From Geomonas anaerohicana (GTDB lineage: Bacteria > Desulfobacterota > Desulfuromonadia > Geobacterales > Geobacteraceae): 64,000 nucleotides of DNA. The stretch is from NCBI RefSeq assembly GCF_016458305.1, contig NZ_JAEMHL010000011.1:62001-126000 (forward strand). The letters are read 5' to 3'. The translations under genes were made by a program, and so were the position numbers. Of this stretch, positions 46,601-57,295 are shown piece after piece. A model generated the notes under the pieces. That model did not search any database, was not told the origin of the DNA, and saw only the letters and a list, made by a program, of their open reading frames with translations. Position 1 is the first letter of the stretch, and each line of letters begins with the position of its first letter.

Positions 46601-48732
46601 AACAGGAATTCAAGGCAAGCATCAACCGGGCTTTGAACGACGCCAACCTCACCGGCGCGCTGGGCAAGTTTTCCGAAGCCTACAAGGTGAACCGCACCAA
46701 GGCGTACGAGGGGATCGACTTCGAGGATCTGCGCGGCCGCATCGCGGAGGCCAAGTCGGCGGCAGCCTGCCACCTGGACGAGGTGGCGGAGACGTTCCGC
46801 AAGAACGCCGAAGCACTGGGCGCCAAGGTGTTCCGCACCCGCGACCCGGAAGAGGTGAAACAGTACATCCTCCAGGTGGCACGCGACAACGGCGTGAAGA
46901 ACGTGGTCAAGTCGAAGTCGATGGCCACCGAGGAAATCCACCTGAACCAGGCCTTGCTGAAGGAAGGGATCTCGGTGGCGGAGACCGACCTCGGGGAATG
47001 GATCATCCAGCTCGCCGGCCAGACCCCGTCCCACATGGTGATGCCCGCCATCCACATGACCAAGGAGGAAGTCGCCGACATCTTCAGCAAGGAAGTGAAC
47101 GAGCGGCTGGACACCGACATCCCGCGCCTGGTCAAGGTGGCGAGGAACGAGTTGCGCCCGAAGTTCCTGGAAGCCGACATGGGCATCTCCGGCGGCAACA
47201 TCGCCGTCGCCGAGACCGGCTCCATCGTCCTGGTGACCAACGAGGGGAACGCGCGTCTGGTGACCACCCTGCCCCGCATCCACGTGGCGCTGATCGGGGT
47301 CGAGAAACTGGTCGAGAAGTTCGAGACGGTGGTACCGATCCTCGACGCGCTCCCCAGAAGCGCCACGGCGCAGTTGCTCACCAGCTACGTCTCCATCATC
47401 ACGGGCCCTACCCAGAACGATGACGGATCCCAGAAGGAGCTGCACATCATCCTGATGGATAACCAGCGCACCGAGATGGCCAAGGATCCCAAGTTCAAGC
47501 AGGCGCTGCAGTGCATCCGCTGCGGCTCCTGCCTCAACGTCTGTCCCATCTTCCGCCTGGTCGGCGGGCACGTCTTCGGCAAGGTCTACACCGGCGGCAT
47601 CGGCACCATCCTCACCGCTTGGTTCGACGAACTGAAGAAGTCCGAGGAAATCCAGGGGCTGTGCATCCAGTGCGGCAACTGTACCCAGGTCTGCCCCGGT
47701 AAGCTGGACATCCCCGAGATGATCATGGAGATCCGGCGCAGGCTGGTGCTGGAAAAGGGACAGCCCCTGGTACAGAAGGCGATCTTCAGCGTGGTGAACA
47801 ACAGGAAACTCTTCCACGGCATGCTGCGCGCCGCCTCGGTCGCTGGCAAGCCCTTCACCTCCGGTAAGTTCATCCGGCACCTGCCGCTGTTCCTTTCCGA
47901 ACTCACCGACGGGCGCAGCCTCCCGGCCATCGCCGAGAAACCGTTCCGCGACCTCTACGCGGGCATCGAGCAACCCAAGGGGAAGGAGAAAGCGGTCTTC
48001 TACGCCGGTTGCCTGATCGATTTTGCCTACCCGGAGACCGGGGTCGCGCTGGTGAAACTACTCAACAAGGCCGGGATCGAGGTGATCTTCCCCGAGGAGC
48101 AGACCTGCTGCGGCGCACCCGCACTCTACAGCGGCGCCTACGAGGTAGCGGCACAAAACGCCGCCGACAACATCACAGCGCTCCTGGAGCAGGATGCCCA
48201 GTACGTGGTCTCCGCCTGCCCCACCTGTACCGTGGCGCTCGCCCACGACTTCGCCAAGACGCTCGAGGCGGTCGGGCGGACCGAGTGGCTGGACAAGGCG
48301 CGCAAACTCGCCGAAAAGACCATCGACCTCGCCACGCTGGTGAAGCGCCTGGTGGACGAAGGCCGCCTCAGCTTCCAGGAAGGGGCGGACCTCGGCAAGA
48401 TCACCTATCACGACTCCTGTCACCTCAAGCGGACGCTGAAGGTGTCGGAACAGCCGCGCGAGCTTTTGCAGCAGGTGGGCTACCAGGTCGAGGAGATGTT
48501 CGAGTGCGACATGTGCTGCGGCATGGGGGGCTCCTACTCCATGAAGCTGCCGGAGATTTCCGCGCCGATCCTGAAGAGAAAGCTGAAGAACATCAAGGAT
48601 ACCGGCGCGCCGCTGGTGGCGATGGACTGCCCGGGATGCGTGCTGCAGATCAGCGGCGGGTTCGATCAGGACGGGGCGCCGGTGCGGGTGAAGCACACGG
48701 CCGAACTACTGGCGGAACGACTGAAAGATTGA
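46597..48732 (+). CDS. lutB: LutB-LutA fusion: LUD + 2x[4Fe-4S] + two CCG domains, L-lactate oxidation
   Basis: 711 residues, versus about 475 for LutB alone. Residues 1-290 are a LUD domain (GISGGNIAVAETGSIVLVTNEG). Ferredoxin motifs lie at 306-316 (CIRCGSCLNVCP) and 356-366 (CIQCGNCTQVCP). From ~465 the protein continues with two cysteine-rich CCG domains (YAGCLIDFAYPE...TCCGAPALYS and YHDSCHLKRT...DMCCGMGGSYS), normally the separate LutA/GlcF-type subunit. One polypeptide thus carries the LutA and LutB roles. It is co-transcribed with lutC and followed by a terminator. Use of L-lactate is inferred from the family. Confidence 0.92.
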   Translation: MKQEFKASINRALNDANLTGALGKFSEAYKVNRTKAYEGIDFEDLRGRIAEAKSAAACHLDEVAETFRKNAEALGAKVFRTRDPEEVKQYILQVARDNGVKNVVKSKSMATEEIHLNQALLKEGISVAETDLGEWIIQLAGQTPSHMVMPAIHMTKEEVADIFSKEVNERLDTDIPRLVKVARNELRPKFLEADMGISGGNIAVAETGSIVLVTNEGNARLVTTLPRIHVALIGVEKLVEKFETVVPILDALPRSATAQLLTSYVSIITGPTQNDDGSQKELHIILMDNQRTEMAKDPKFKQALQCIRCGSCLNVCPIFRLVGGHVFGKVYTGGIGTILTAWFDELKKSEEIQGLCIQCGNCTQVCPGKLDIPEMIMEIRRRLVLEKGQPLVQKAIFSVVNNRKLFHGMLRAASVAGKPFTSGKFIRHLPLFLSELTDGRSLPAIAEKPFRDLYAGIEQPKGKEKAVFYAGCLIDFAYPETGVALVKLLNKAGIEVIFPEEQTCCGAPALYSGAYEVAAQNAADNITALLEQDAQYVVSACPTCTVALAHDFAKTLEAVGRTEWLDKARKLAEKTIDLATLVKRLVDEGRLSFQEGADLGKITYHDSCHLKRTLKVSEQPRELLQQVGYQVEEMFECDMCCGMGGSYSMKLPEISAPILKRKLKNIKDTGAPLVAMDCPGCVLQISGGFDQDGAPVRVKHTAELLAERLKD

Positions 48733-48755
48733 GGTAGGGGCAAAGCAGGAAAAGG

Positions 48756-48781
48756 AAAAGCCGCTCGGAAGAGCGGCTTTT
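48756..48781 (+). terminator. Rho-independent terminator after lutB
   Basis: AAAAGCCGCTC (48756-48766) pairs with GAGCGGCTTTT (48771-48781), followed by CTCTTT. Confidence 0.88.
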
Positions 48782-48812
48782 CTCTTTGCAGCGGACTACT
48801 ACCACATCCTTG

Positions 48813-49040
48813 TTACGCCTTCAGTTTGGCAGCCTCCGGTTTGCCAAAGAGCGCCTTCACCGCGCCGATGACCAGCATGGCTGCAGGAACCATCTGGCCC
48901 GCGACGATGACAGCGGCAAAGCCCATGAAAGCCCAGACAAGGATGCCAGGCTCATCCGCCTGCGCACCGTTAGCGGCAAAAGCCGACGTTGCCGATGCGA
49001 CTGTTGCGATGATCGAGGTGATAGGTGCTTTCGCTCTCAT
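48813..49040 (-). CDS. Small exported or membrane protein of unknown function
   Basis: 75 residues. A signal-like N terminus (ITSIIATVASATSAFAANG) is followed by a single membrane helix (ILVWAFMGFAAVIVAGQMVPAAMLVIGAV) and a short basic tail (KALFGKPEAAKLKA); the helix is quoted by its ends WAFMGFAAVIV and AAMLVIGAV. AAAAGGAGG precedes the ATG, so it is very likely translated. Such small signal-plus-helix proteins recur in Geobacteraceae near respiratory and transport genes. Function unknown. Confidence 0.72.
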   Translation of the reverse strand: MRAKAPITSIIATVASATSAFAANGAQADEPGILVWAFMGFAAVIVAGQMVPAAMLVIGAVKALFGKPEAAKLKA

Positions 49041-49463
49041 GACATCCTCCTTTTAGGATCGGTTGTTAGCCTGCTGGCTTCATGAAGAGCATCATCCGTG
49101 CCAGAGGCGAAACCGCCCCTACCGCAAGGTCAAGACCTCGAAATTTATAGGGTTTACGGACACCATCAAACTACGGCGCAACCACCGTACCGCGTCGATA
49201 GTATGTTTTTTTCATACACCTAGCTCCGCACTTTCCGCCCACCGCACCAATCCTCTGCGACAACACCTTGAAAACACATCCGTTATGCCCCGGCACGAGG
49301 GTGTATAACCGCCGCATGCGTCCGCTGTTCAAGAAGCCCTCACGCCGCACAAACCAAATCCCCCCCTGCCCCCCTTCGCAAAGGGGGAACGTCAGGCCGC
49401 GTGCAGCGCTTCGGATGGGACGTAAATTTGGCTTCCCGCAATTCCCTGATGGACCAAAACGAA
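49041..49463. other. Intergenic region with low-complexity repeat
   Basis: No supportable gene. Contains CCCCCCTGCCCCCCTTCGCA-type sequence at about 49362-49387, whose hairpin half CCCTTCGCAAAGGGGG matches an element at about 57168-57187. Confidence 0.45.
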
Positions 49464-49494
49464 AGGGGGCGCCCTCCATACGGAGGCGCCCCCT
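49464..49494 (-). terminator. Rho-independent terminator of the YceI gene
   Basis: AGGGGGCGCC (from 49464) pairs with GGCGCCCCCT (to 49494), with pairing continuing into TCC/GGA. It is followed by TTTCGTTTT on the minus strand. Confidence 0.85.
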
Positions 49495-49518
49495 GTTCAC
49501 CTGCCCGGATGCTGCAGC

Positions 49519-50127
49519 CTACTTGGCCTTGGTCATTTCCACCTCTATGTTGATCTTGACCTCATCGCCGACCGCTACTCCACCCGCTTCCATCATCTTG
49601 TTCCAGATCAGCCCGTAATCTTTCCTGTTGATGGTGGTGCTGGCCGAAGCGCCGCGCCGCGGGGTGCCCATCGGGTCCTTTATCTCCGGCGAGAGACCTT
49701 CCACATCGAGTACCACGGGCCTGGTCACACCGTGCAGGGTGAGATTGCCCATCACCTTGAAGTTGCCGCCGCTTCCCCTGGTTACCCCGGTGGAGACAAA
49801 GGTCATGGTGGGGTACTTGGCTACATCCAGGAAGTCAGGACTTTTGAGGTGGGCGTCGCGCTTGGCGACACCGGTATCGATGGACGTGGTGTCGATGGTC
49901 GCCGTGACCGAAGACCTGCTGAGGTCGCTGTCATCGACGTTGACCACACCGGAAACCTTGCCGAACACCCCCTTGACGTTGGAGACCATCAAGTGGCGCA
50001 CCTTGAAGCCTATGCTGCTGTGTTCAGCATCGATGTTCCAGGTGCTGGCCGAGGCGATAACCGGAAGTAGCAGCAAAAATGCCGCAGTCATAAGACCGGC
50101 GATACGGGTCGTGTTGACTCTGTTCAT
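49519..50127 (-). CDS. YceI-family periplasmic lipid-binding protein
   Basis: About 202 residues. A signal peptide (IAGLMTAAFLLLLPVIASAS) precedes the YceI lipocalin-like barrel: TWNIDAEHSSIGFKVRHLMV, the family opening, SVTATIDTTSIDTGVAKRDAHLKSPDFLD (quoted as IDTTSIDTGVAKRDAHLKS), and GVTRPVVLDVEG. The family binds polyisoprenoids or other amphiphiles in the periplasm. I chose ATG 50127 with AAGGAGGG upstream. The upstream in-frame ATG at 50208 would bury the signal peptide. It is monocistronic with its own terminator. Confidence 0.92.
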   Translation of the reverse strand: MNRVNTTRIAGLMTAAFLLLLPVIASASTWNIDAEHSSIGFKVRHLMVSNVKGVFGKVSGVVNVDDSDLSRSSVTATIDTTSIDTGVAKRDAHLKSPDFLDVAKYPTMTFVSTGVTRGSGGNFKVMGNLTLHGVTRPVVLDVEGLSPEIKDPMGTPRRGASASTTINRKDYGLIWNKMMEAGGVAVGDEVKINIEVEMTKAK

Positions 50128-50379
50128 CTTTACCCTCCTTGTGTCCGTTGGCTGCTGCCAAGGGACGAGAGATGATAGTTCGATTGGCAACTGCGTCAAT
50201 AATACCATTTAAGTCCTATTTTTCTACAGCATGAAAAGAGTTGAGGGATAGTGGTGACTGCTGTGAATGATGCAGAGACAAGGCGCGAAGCAAACAAAGA
50301 AGGTAAGGTAAAGGCCGTGCGGGAACAAAAAAGCCTCCGTGCCGTGGGCAGGAGGCTTGATGAAGCGTGGACAGTGGGT

Positions 50380-50574
50380 TCAGGCGGTCCCGGCCCTTCT
50401 TTCCTCGCCGGTGTAGTGTTCCCGGCGCTGCGAGCGTACCGGATCGATGCCGATTTGGACCCATCCCGATCTGCGTCTGAATTTTGAGATCGCCCCGGAC
50501 TGGATCAGCGGTTCCAGCATGAAGTCCTTGACGTAGTCATACTTGTCGTCGTTGTAGCTCACCTGAATCAGCAT
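50380..50574 (-). CDS. Small uncharacterised Geobacteraceae protein (GSU3473-like)
   Basis: 64 residues: MLIQVSYNDDKYDYVKDFML, then ...SGAISKFRRRSGWVQIGIDPVR and a charged tail. GGGAGGGAG precedes the ATG. The pattern 'short beta start, YDYV, basic FRR, GWV-x-GxDPVR, YxGEERR' is like the small proteins catalogued in Geobacter as the GSU3473 family; that match is from memory. It may act as a small regulatory or DNA-associated protein, but there is no direct evidence. Confidence 0.65.
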   Translation of the reverse strand: MLIQVSYNDDKYDYVKDFMLEPLIQSGAISKFRRRSGWVQIGIDPVRSQRREHYTGEERRAGTA

Positions 50575-50721
50575 TTACTCCCTCCCCTACCTAGGTAAAT
50601 TTGAAGAGGCCCTCAACAGCGACATGCGCTGTGAACTTTAACACAGCCTCGTAAAAATGTCCAAATGTTATAGCTACAACCGTCGCACCACAAGCCGGTG
50701 ACAGCGGGAACTAAAACGATA

Positions 50722-50750
50722 ACAGGGGAAAACCATTGGCTTTCCCCTGT
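50722..50750 (-). terminator. Terminator of the polyamine operon
   Basis: ACAGGGGAAA (50722-50731) pairs with TTTCCCCTGT (50741-50750), after the speA stop. Confidence 0.75.
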
Positions 50751-50796
50751 AACCTATCGACACCAGTTCATGTTACTTTAATCAAAGTAGAAAGAT

Positions 50797-52704
<1,908 letters not shown>

Positions 52705-52746
52705 GTTCAGTTCACCATGTTCAGCAAAGTGGGATGTTGACAGTCA

Positions 52747-53901
52747 TCACGACAGACGGTTCTTGAAATCTTCGTATCCGAAGCTGCGCACCACGCGCAA
52801 TTCCCCGGTCTGCGGCTCATAGGTACAGATATGCGGCAGTTGAATGCCATTGAACGTGGTCGTCTTGACCATGGTGTAGTGCGACATATCCAGGAAGGCG
52901 AGCTTCTCCCCCGGCACCAGCTTATGGTCGAAGGACCAGTCGCCGATGACGTCCCCGGCCAGGCACGACGGCCCGCCCAGGCGGTAGTCGTGCGCCTTCT
53001 CACCCGGCAGGTAGCCGTTCTGGATCTCGGGACGGTACGGCATCTCAAGGATGTCGGGCATGTGGCAGGTTGCCGATACATCCAGGATGGCGATATCCGC
53101 CTCGTTGTGCACCACGTCGAGCACCTCGGAGACCAGGATGCCGGTGCCGATGGCAATGGCTTCGCCCGGCTCCAGGTAGACCTCGAGGTCGTACTTCTCG
53201 CGGTAGTAACGCACCAGCTCCACCAGCGCGTCGATGTCGTACCCTTCGCGGGTGATGTGGTGCCCGCCCCCAAGGTTCAGCCACTTCATCTGCGGCAGAT
53301 ACTTGCCGAATTTCTCCTCGAAGACCTTGGAGGTGCGCTCCAGGGGCTCGAAGAGCTGCTCGCACAGGGTGTGGAAATGAAGCCCTTCCACGCCGGCCAG
53401 CGACTTGCCGTCAAACTCCGAATGGAGGATGCCCAGGCGCGACTTGGGGGCCGCCGGGTCATAGATCGGCGTGTGCCCTTCGGAGTGCCCGGGGTTGACG
53501 CGGAGGCCGACGGAGACACGACCGGCGTACTGCTCCCACATGGGACGGAAGCGCTCCAACTGGTTGAACGAGTTGAACACCAGGTGGTTCGAGGTGGTGA
53601 GCAGTTCCGCCACGTCGCTTTCCTTGAAGGCGGCGGAGAAGCTGTGCACCTCGCGGCCGAACTCCTCGCGCCCAAGGCGCGCCTCCCACGGAGAGCTGGC
53701 ACAGATCCCGTGCAGCGTCTGCGCAATGATCGGGAAGACGCTCCACATGGAAAACGCCTTCAGCGCCAAAAGGATCTTGGCGCCGCTGCGCTTTTGCACT
53801 TCGTCGAGTATGGCTAAGTTATGGCGCAACCGCCCCAGATCGACCACGAAGGCTGGCGAGGGAGCAAGCTGCGTCATTTCTTCTACGTGCAGTTTGGTCA
53901 C
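52747..53901 (-). CDS. nspC: Carboxynorspermidine / carboxyspermidine decarboxylase (NspC)
   Basis: 384 residues, alanine-racemase-fold PLP enzyme. It starts SPAFVVDLGRLRHNLAILDE; the PLP lysine is in ILLALKAFSMW. Other blocks are LRVNPGHSEG, WLNLGGGHHITREGYD and YLEPGEAIAIGTGILV. It decarboxylates carboxyspermidine to spermidine (or the nor-form). The start is a GTG directly after the dehydrogenase stop; an internal ATG at 53877 is an alternative with a weaker ribosome site. Same unit as the dehydrogenase upstream and speA downstream. Confidence 0.94.
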   Translation of the reverse strand: MTKLHVEEMTQLAPSPAFVVDLGRLRHNLAILDEVQKRSGAKILLALKAFSMWSVFPIIAQTLHGICASSPWEARLGREEFGREVHSFSAAFKESDVAELLTTSNHLVFNSFNQLERFRPMWEQYAGRVSVGLRVNPGHSEGHTPIYDPAAPKSRLGILHSEFDGKSLAGVEGLHFHTLCEQLFEPLERTSKVFEEKFGKYLPQMKWLNLGGGHHITREGYDIDALVELVRYYREKYDLEVYLEPGEAIAIGTGILVSEVLDVVHNEADIAILDVSATCHMPDILEMPYRPEIQNGYLPGEKAHDYRLGGPSCLAGDVIGDWSFDHKLVPGEKLAFLDMSHYTMVKTTTFNGIQLPHICTYEPQTGELRVVRSFGYEDFKNRLS

Positions 53902-55098
53902 TTACAGTTCCGCCCAGTCGCCACCGTCGACTACCACGGTGGGGAGGCCCATGGGGCCCAGTTTCTCGATAAACGGTTCCGGATCGAATTGCTCCATGTT
54001 GAACACGCCTTCGCCGCGCCACTTGCCGGTCAGCATCATGATGGCGCCGACAACGGCGGGGACGCCGGTGGTGTAGCTGATGGCCTGGCTCTTCACTTCG
54101 CGGTAGCACGCCTCGTGGTCGCAGATGTTGTAGATGTAGACCTGCTTGCGCTTGCCGTCCTTGATGCCGCGGGCGATGACGCCGATGCAGGTACGCCCCT
54201 TGGTGAGCGGCCCGAGGCTCCCCGGATCCGGCAGCACCGCTTTCAGGAACTGCAGCGGCACGATCTTCTGGCCGTTGAACTCGACCTCGTCGATGCGGGT
54301 CATGCCGACGTTCTGCAGCACTTCGAGGTGCTTCAGGTAATTGTCCGAGAAGGTCATCCAGAACTGCGCCTTCTTGATGGTCGGAATGTGCTTCACCAGC
54401 GACTCCATCTCCTCATGGTACATGCGGTAGATGTTCATCGGGCCGATGCCGTCCGGGAAGTCGAAGACGCGCTTGGTGGCAAGGGGATTGGTCTCGACCC
54501 AGTCGCCGTTCTCCCAGTGACGGCACGGGGCGGTCACTTCGCGGATGTTGATCTCCGGGTTGAAGTTGGTGGCGAAGGGCTGGCCGTGGTTGCCCGCGTT
54601 GGCGTCGATGATGTCGATCTCGTGCACTTCGTCCAGGTAGTTCTTGGCGGCAAGTGCGGTGTAGACGTTGGTGACGCCCGGGTCGAAGCCGGAGCCGAGC
54701 AGGGCCATGAGCCCCTTCTCTTTGAAGCGGTCCTGGTAGGCCCACTGCCAGCTGTATTCGAACTTGGCGGTGTCGAGGGGCTCGTAGTTGGCGGTATCGA
54801 GATAGTCCACGCCGGTCGCCAGGCAGGCGTCCATGATGGTCAGGTCCTGGTACGGCAGCGCCACGTTGATGACCAGCTTGGGCTGCTCGCGCTTGATCAG
54901 CTCGATCAGCTCCGGCACATTGTCGGCATCGACCTGCGCGGTGGTGATCGGGAACTCTATCTGCTCCGCAATGGCGCGGCACTTGGCTTCGGTACGGGAT
55001 GCGAGGGTAATGCCGGTGATCACGCCGGTTGCCTGAGCACACTTATGGGTAACAACCCCACCTACGCCGCCTGCACCGATAATCAATACTTTGCTCAT
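53902..55098 (-). CDS. Carboxynorspermidine / carboxyspermidine synthase (saccharopine-dehydrogenase fold)
   Basis: 398 residues. NAD(P)-binding start SKVLIIGAGGVGGVVTHKC. Later blocks are PKLVINVALPYQDLTIMDAC, LLGSGFDPGVTNVYTALAA and TGVPAVVGAIMMLTGKW. It joins putrescine (or diaminopropane) to aspartate semialdehyde, reducing the imine; the next gene's enzyme then decarboxylates the product. Often annotated Lys1 or saccharopine dehydrogenase, but adjacency to nspC and speA identifies the polyamine role. Which diamine is used depends on the missing upstream steps. Confidence 0.92.
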   Translation of the reverse strand: MSKVLIIGAGGVGGVVTHKCAQATGVITGITLASRTEAKCRAIAEQIEFPITTAQVDADNVPELIELIKREQPKLVINVALPYQDLTIMDACLATGVDYLDTANYEPLDTAKFEYSWQWAYQDRFKEKGLMALLGSGFDPGVTNVYTALAAKNYLDEVHEIDIIDANAGNHGQPFATNFNPEINIREVTAPCRHWENGDWVETNPLATKRVFDFPDGIGPMNIYRMYHEEMESLVKHIPTIKKAQFWMTFSDNYLKHLEVLQNVGMTRIDEVEFNGQKIVPLQFLKAVLPDPGSLGPLTKGRTCIGVIARGIKDGKRKQVYIYNICDHEACYREVKSQAISYTTGVPAVVGAIMMLTGKWRGEGVFNMEQFDPEPFIEKLGPMGLPTVVVDGGDWAEL

Positions 55099-55117
55099 TT
55101 GACTTGCTCTCCTCTTT

Positions 55118-55663
55118 TCAATAGTAAAACGTTGGGGGTGTCACAACCCAGAGCAGCTTTGCCGCGCTCTTTCCTACATTTTTCACAGCATGTTTGCGGT
55201 CCGACGAGAAGTAGAAACACTCCCCCTTGTCCACCGTGTATAGCTTGTCGTCCAACCGTAACTGCACCTTGCCGGAGATGACGAAGCCGAACTCCTCGCC
55301 CTCGTGGATGGGCTGTTCGTCCATCTCCCCGCCGGGATCGAGCGTCACCAGCACGGGATCCATCTCGCGGTTCTGCGCGCCCGGCACCAGCAGTTCCACC
55401 TTGACGTTGTCACCGTCGTCCGTCGCCTGCACCCGGGCATCTTTACCGAAGACGATGTCCTGATCGACTTCCTCGCTGAAGAACTCCTGCATGCTTATAC
55501 CGAGGACGTCCACGATGTCCTTCAGCGTCGCGATGGACGGCGACGTCGCATCGTTCTCCAGCTGCGAAATGAAGCCCTTGGTCAGATCGGCGCGGCTGGC
55601 CAACTCTTCCTGAGTAAGCGAATTGGCCATCCTGAGCCTCTTCAACCTCTCACCGATTTTCAA
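55118..55663 (-). CDS. XRE-cupin transcriptional regulator of the polyamine operon (PuuR-like)
   Basis: 181 residues. The helix-turn-helix is KIGERLKRLRMANSLTQEEL...DLTKGFISQLENDATSPSIATL. A C-terminal cupin follows (EQPIHEGEEFGFVISGKVQLRLDD). The start is TTG with GGAGG upstream. It lies 19 bases ahead of the dehydrogenase gene on the same strand. PuuR-type repressors of this build bind polyamines, so feedback control of the operon is the natural hypothesis. Candidate operators lie immediately upstream. Confidence 0.9.
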   Translation of the reverse strand: MKIGERLKRLRMANSLTQEELASRADLTKGFISQLENDATSPSIATLKDIVDVLGISMQEFFSEEVDQDIVFGKDARVQATDDGDNVKVELLVPGAQNREMDPVLVTLDPGGEMDEQPIHEGEEFGFVISGKVQLRLDDKLYTVDKGECFYFSSDRKHAVKNVGKSAAKLLWVVTPPTFYY

Positions 55664-55675
55664 GTGTCCTCCCCC

Positions 55676-55760
55676 GGTTTAGTAACAGTAAACCTTTTGT
55701 ATTTTCGCAATGTATTGCGTCGCCGGAATTTTGTCAACAAAAAGTTTAGTAATGGTATAC
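55676..55760 (-). promoter_or_regulatory. Candidate operators for the XRE-cupin regulator
   Basis: GGTTTAGTAACAGTAAACC (55676-55694) is an imperfect palindrome with arms GGTTTA/TAAACC. The related GTTTAGTAATGGTATAC lies at 55744-55760. Both precede the TTG start and could mediate autoregulation. Confidence 0.5.
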
Positions 55761-55942
55761 TTCCTGTTTAACATTTAATACTCATTAATGTTGCCGGTTT
55801 CTCAAGTCACCGATCTTGCGCAGGTTTACACTACAGTCGCAGCAAAGATGCTGTATACGGATCAGCCCACAGCACCCGACGGACGGCTGGAATCTGATGC
55901 GGCAGGTAACGCCACGCAGTCTTCCAGAAGCCCTGCGATAAA

Positions 55943-56140
55943 GGGGACAGGCACCTGCGGAGCCAGTCCCCTTTTTGCGTTAAGCGGTCCCCAGCGCCCC
56001 CGCTGAAGCCAGCTTAACGTATACCGGTTCACGCTAACTAGCTGTTGAGCCGAGACTTTTTTTATGCTACTACTCGTTGATCGGCATCCCTTCTCACGTG
56101 CCGAGGCACTAGGGAACTGGCTCCGCAAGTGCCTGTCCCC
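55943..56140. repeat. GGGGACAGGCAC inverted repeat pair upstream of folD
   Basis: GGGGACAGGCACCTGCGGAG (from 55943) and its reverse complement at 56119-56140 agree at 21 of 22 positions. The first copy also forms the hairpin GGGGAC/GTCCCC followed by TTTTT (about 55943-55975), a terminator-like unit. It is a dispersed-type element. Confidence 0.65.
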
Positions 56141-56168
56141 CGTTCACACTCCAGACAGAGGAGACAGC

Positions 56169-57041
56169 ATGAATCTTTTAGACGGCAAGAAATGCGCTGA
56201 CAGCCTGATCGCCGGCATCGCGAAACAGGTCGCGCGCCACGTGGACGCGGGGCTCAGGAAGCCGCACATGACCGTGATCCTGGTCGGCACCCACGCCCCC
56301 AGCGAGTCCTACGTCAAATCGAAAATCACCACCTGCTCCCTCTCGGGCTTCGACAGCAACCTGATCCGCCTCCCCGAATCGGTCACTGAAAAGGAACTCC
56401 TGGCTCTCATCGCCGAGATCAACGAGGACAACTCCACCGACGGCGTCATCGTGCAGCTGCCGCTTCCCAAGCAGATCAACGCCCAGCGCGTCATCAACGC
56501 CATCTCGCCGGACAAGGACATCGACGGCTTCCACCCCACCAACTTCGGGCGCATGGCGCTGGGGCAGAAAGCGTTCCGCCCCGCCACCGCCTACGGCATC
56601 TGCAAGCTGCTGCAGTTCTACCAGGTGCCGGTAGCCGGCAAACACTGCGTGGTCATCGGGCGCTCCAACATCGTGGGCAAGCCGATCTCCATCATGCTCT
56701 CCAACGACTTCGACATCGGCAACGCCACGGTCACCCTCACCCACATCGAGACGCCGCGCGAGCTGCTGCTCGACGAGACCCGCCGCGCCGACATCGTTAT
56801 CGTGGCCGTCGGCATCCCCGGCTTCGTCACCCCCGACATGGTCAAGGACGGCGTCACCCTGATCGACGTGGGCATCAACCGCCTGGAGAACGGCAAGCTG
56901 GTCGGCGATGTCGCCTTCGATGCCGTCGCTCCCAAGTGCGAGTGGATCACCCCCGTCCCTGGCGGTGTCGGCCGCATGACCGTGGCCGCGCTCATGATCA
57001 ACACGCTCGCGGCCTATCAGAACAACTTCGAACTCGCATAA
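56169..57041 (+). CDS. folD: Bifunctional methylenetetrahydrofolate dehydrogenase / methenyltetrahydrofolate cyclohydrolase
   Basis: About 290 residues. Catalytic Tyr and Lys in [35 protein letters not shown]; the NADP loop [13 protein letters not shown]; and the C-terminal [16 protein letters not shown]. One departure: the usual PCTPxG reads PATAYG, so the Cys is Ala. The catalytic Lys and Asp remain, so activity is likely. ATG 56169 has GAGGAGA upstream. One-carbon metabolism. Confidence 0.94.
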   Translation: MNLLDGKKCADSLIAGIAKQVARHVDAGLRKPHMTVILVGTHAPSESYVKSKITTCSLSGFDSNLIRLPESVTEKELLALIAEINEDNSTDGVIVQLPLPKQINAQRVINAISPDKDIDGFHPTNFGRMALGQKAFRPATAYGICKLLQFYQVPVAGKHCVVIGRSNIVGKPISIMLSNDFDIGNATVTLTHIETPRELLLDETRRADIVIVAVGIPGFVTPDMVKDGVTLIDVGINRLENGKLVGDVAFDAVAPKCEWITPVPGGVGRMTVAALMINTLAAYQNNFELA

Positions 57042-57202
57042 GAGACAGAACCCGTTCAACGTTCAACGTTCAACTTCTACCTGCCGCTCCCCCTTTCGCG
57101 AACGTCCATCTGGGAATTTCGTAGAATCTGCGGTGTCGAGCGGCAGGCAAGACAGTTGAACTGGAGTTCCCCCCTTTGCGAAGGGGGACTTTTAGGCCCA
57201 AC

Positions 57203-57238
57203 AAAAAGGGTCCCGGCTATTCCGCCGGGACCCTTTTT
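57203..57238. terminator. Bidirectional terminator between folD and the Dcu gene
   Basis: AAAAAGGGTCCCGG pairs with CCGGGACCCTTTTT around a short loop, with A and T runs on opposite sides. It serves both converging transcripts. Confidence 0.92.
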
Positions 57239-57295
57239 CTGTTACAGCACGTGTTTTTTATCCTGCCGTTATCCCTTTTATCCCTGTTAATCGCC

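Noticed and set aside
49171-49500. 109-codon minus-strand frame downstream of yceI
   Set aside because: It crosses the terminator and a low-complexity repeat and has no ribosome site.
50216-50487. Overlapping frames around the small GSU3473-like gene
   Set aside because: Only the 50380-50574 frame has a strong ribosome site and a coherent sequence; the others are shadows.
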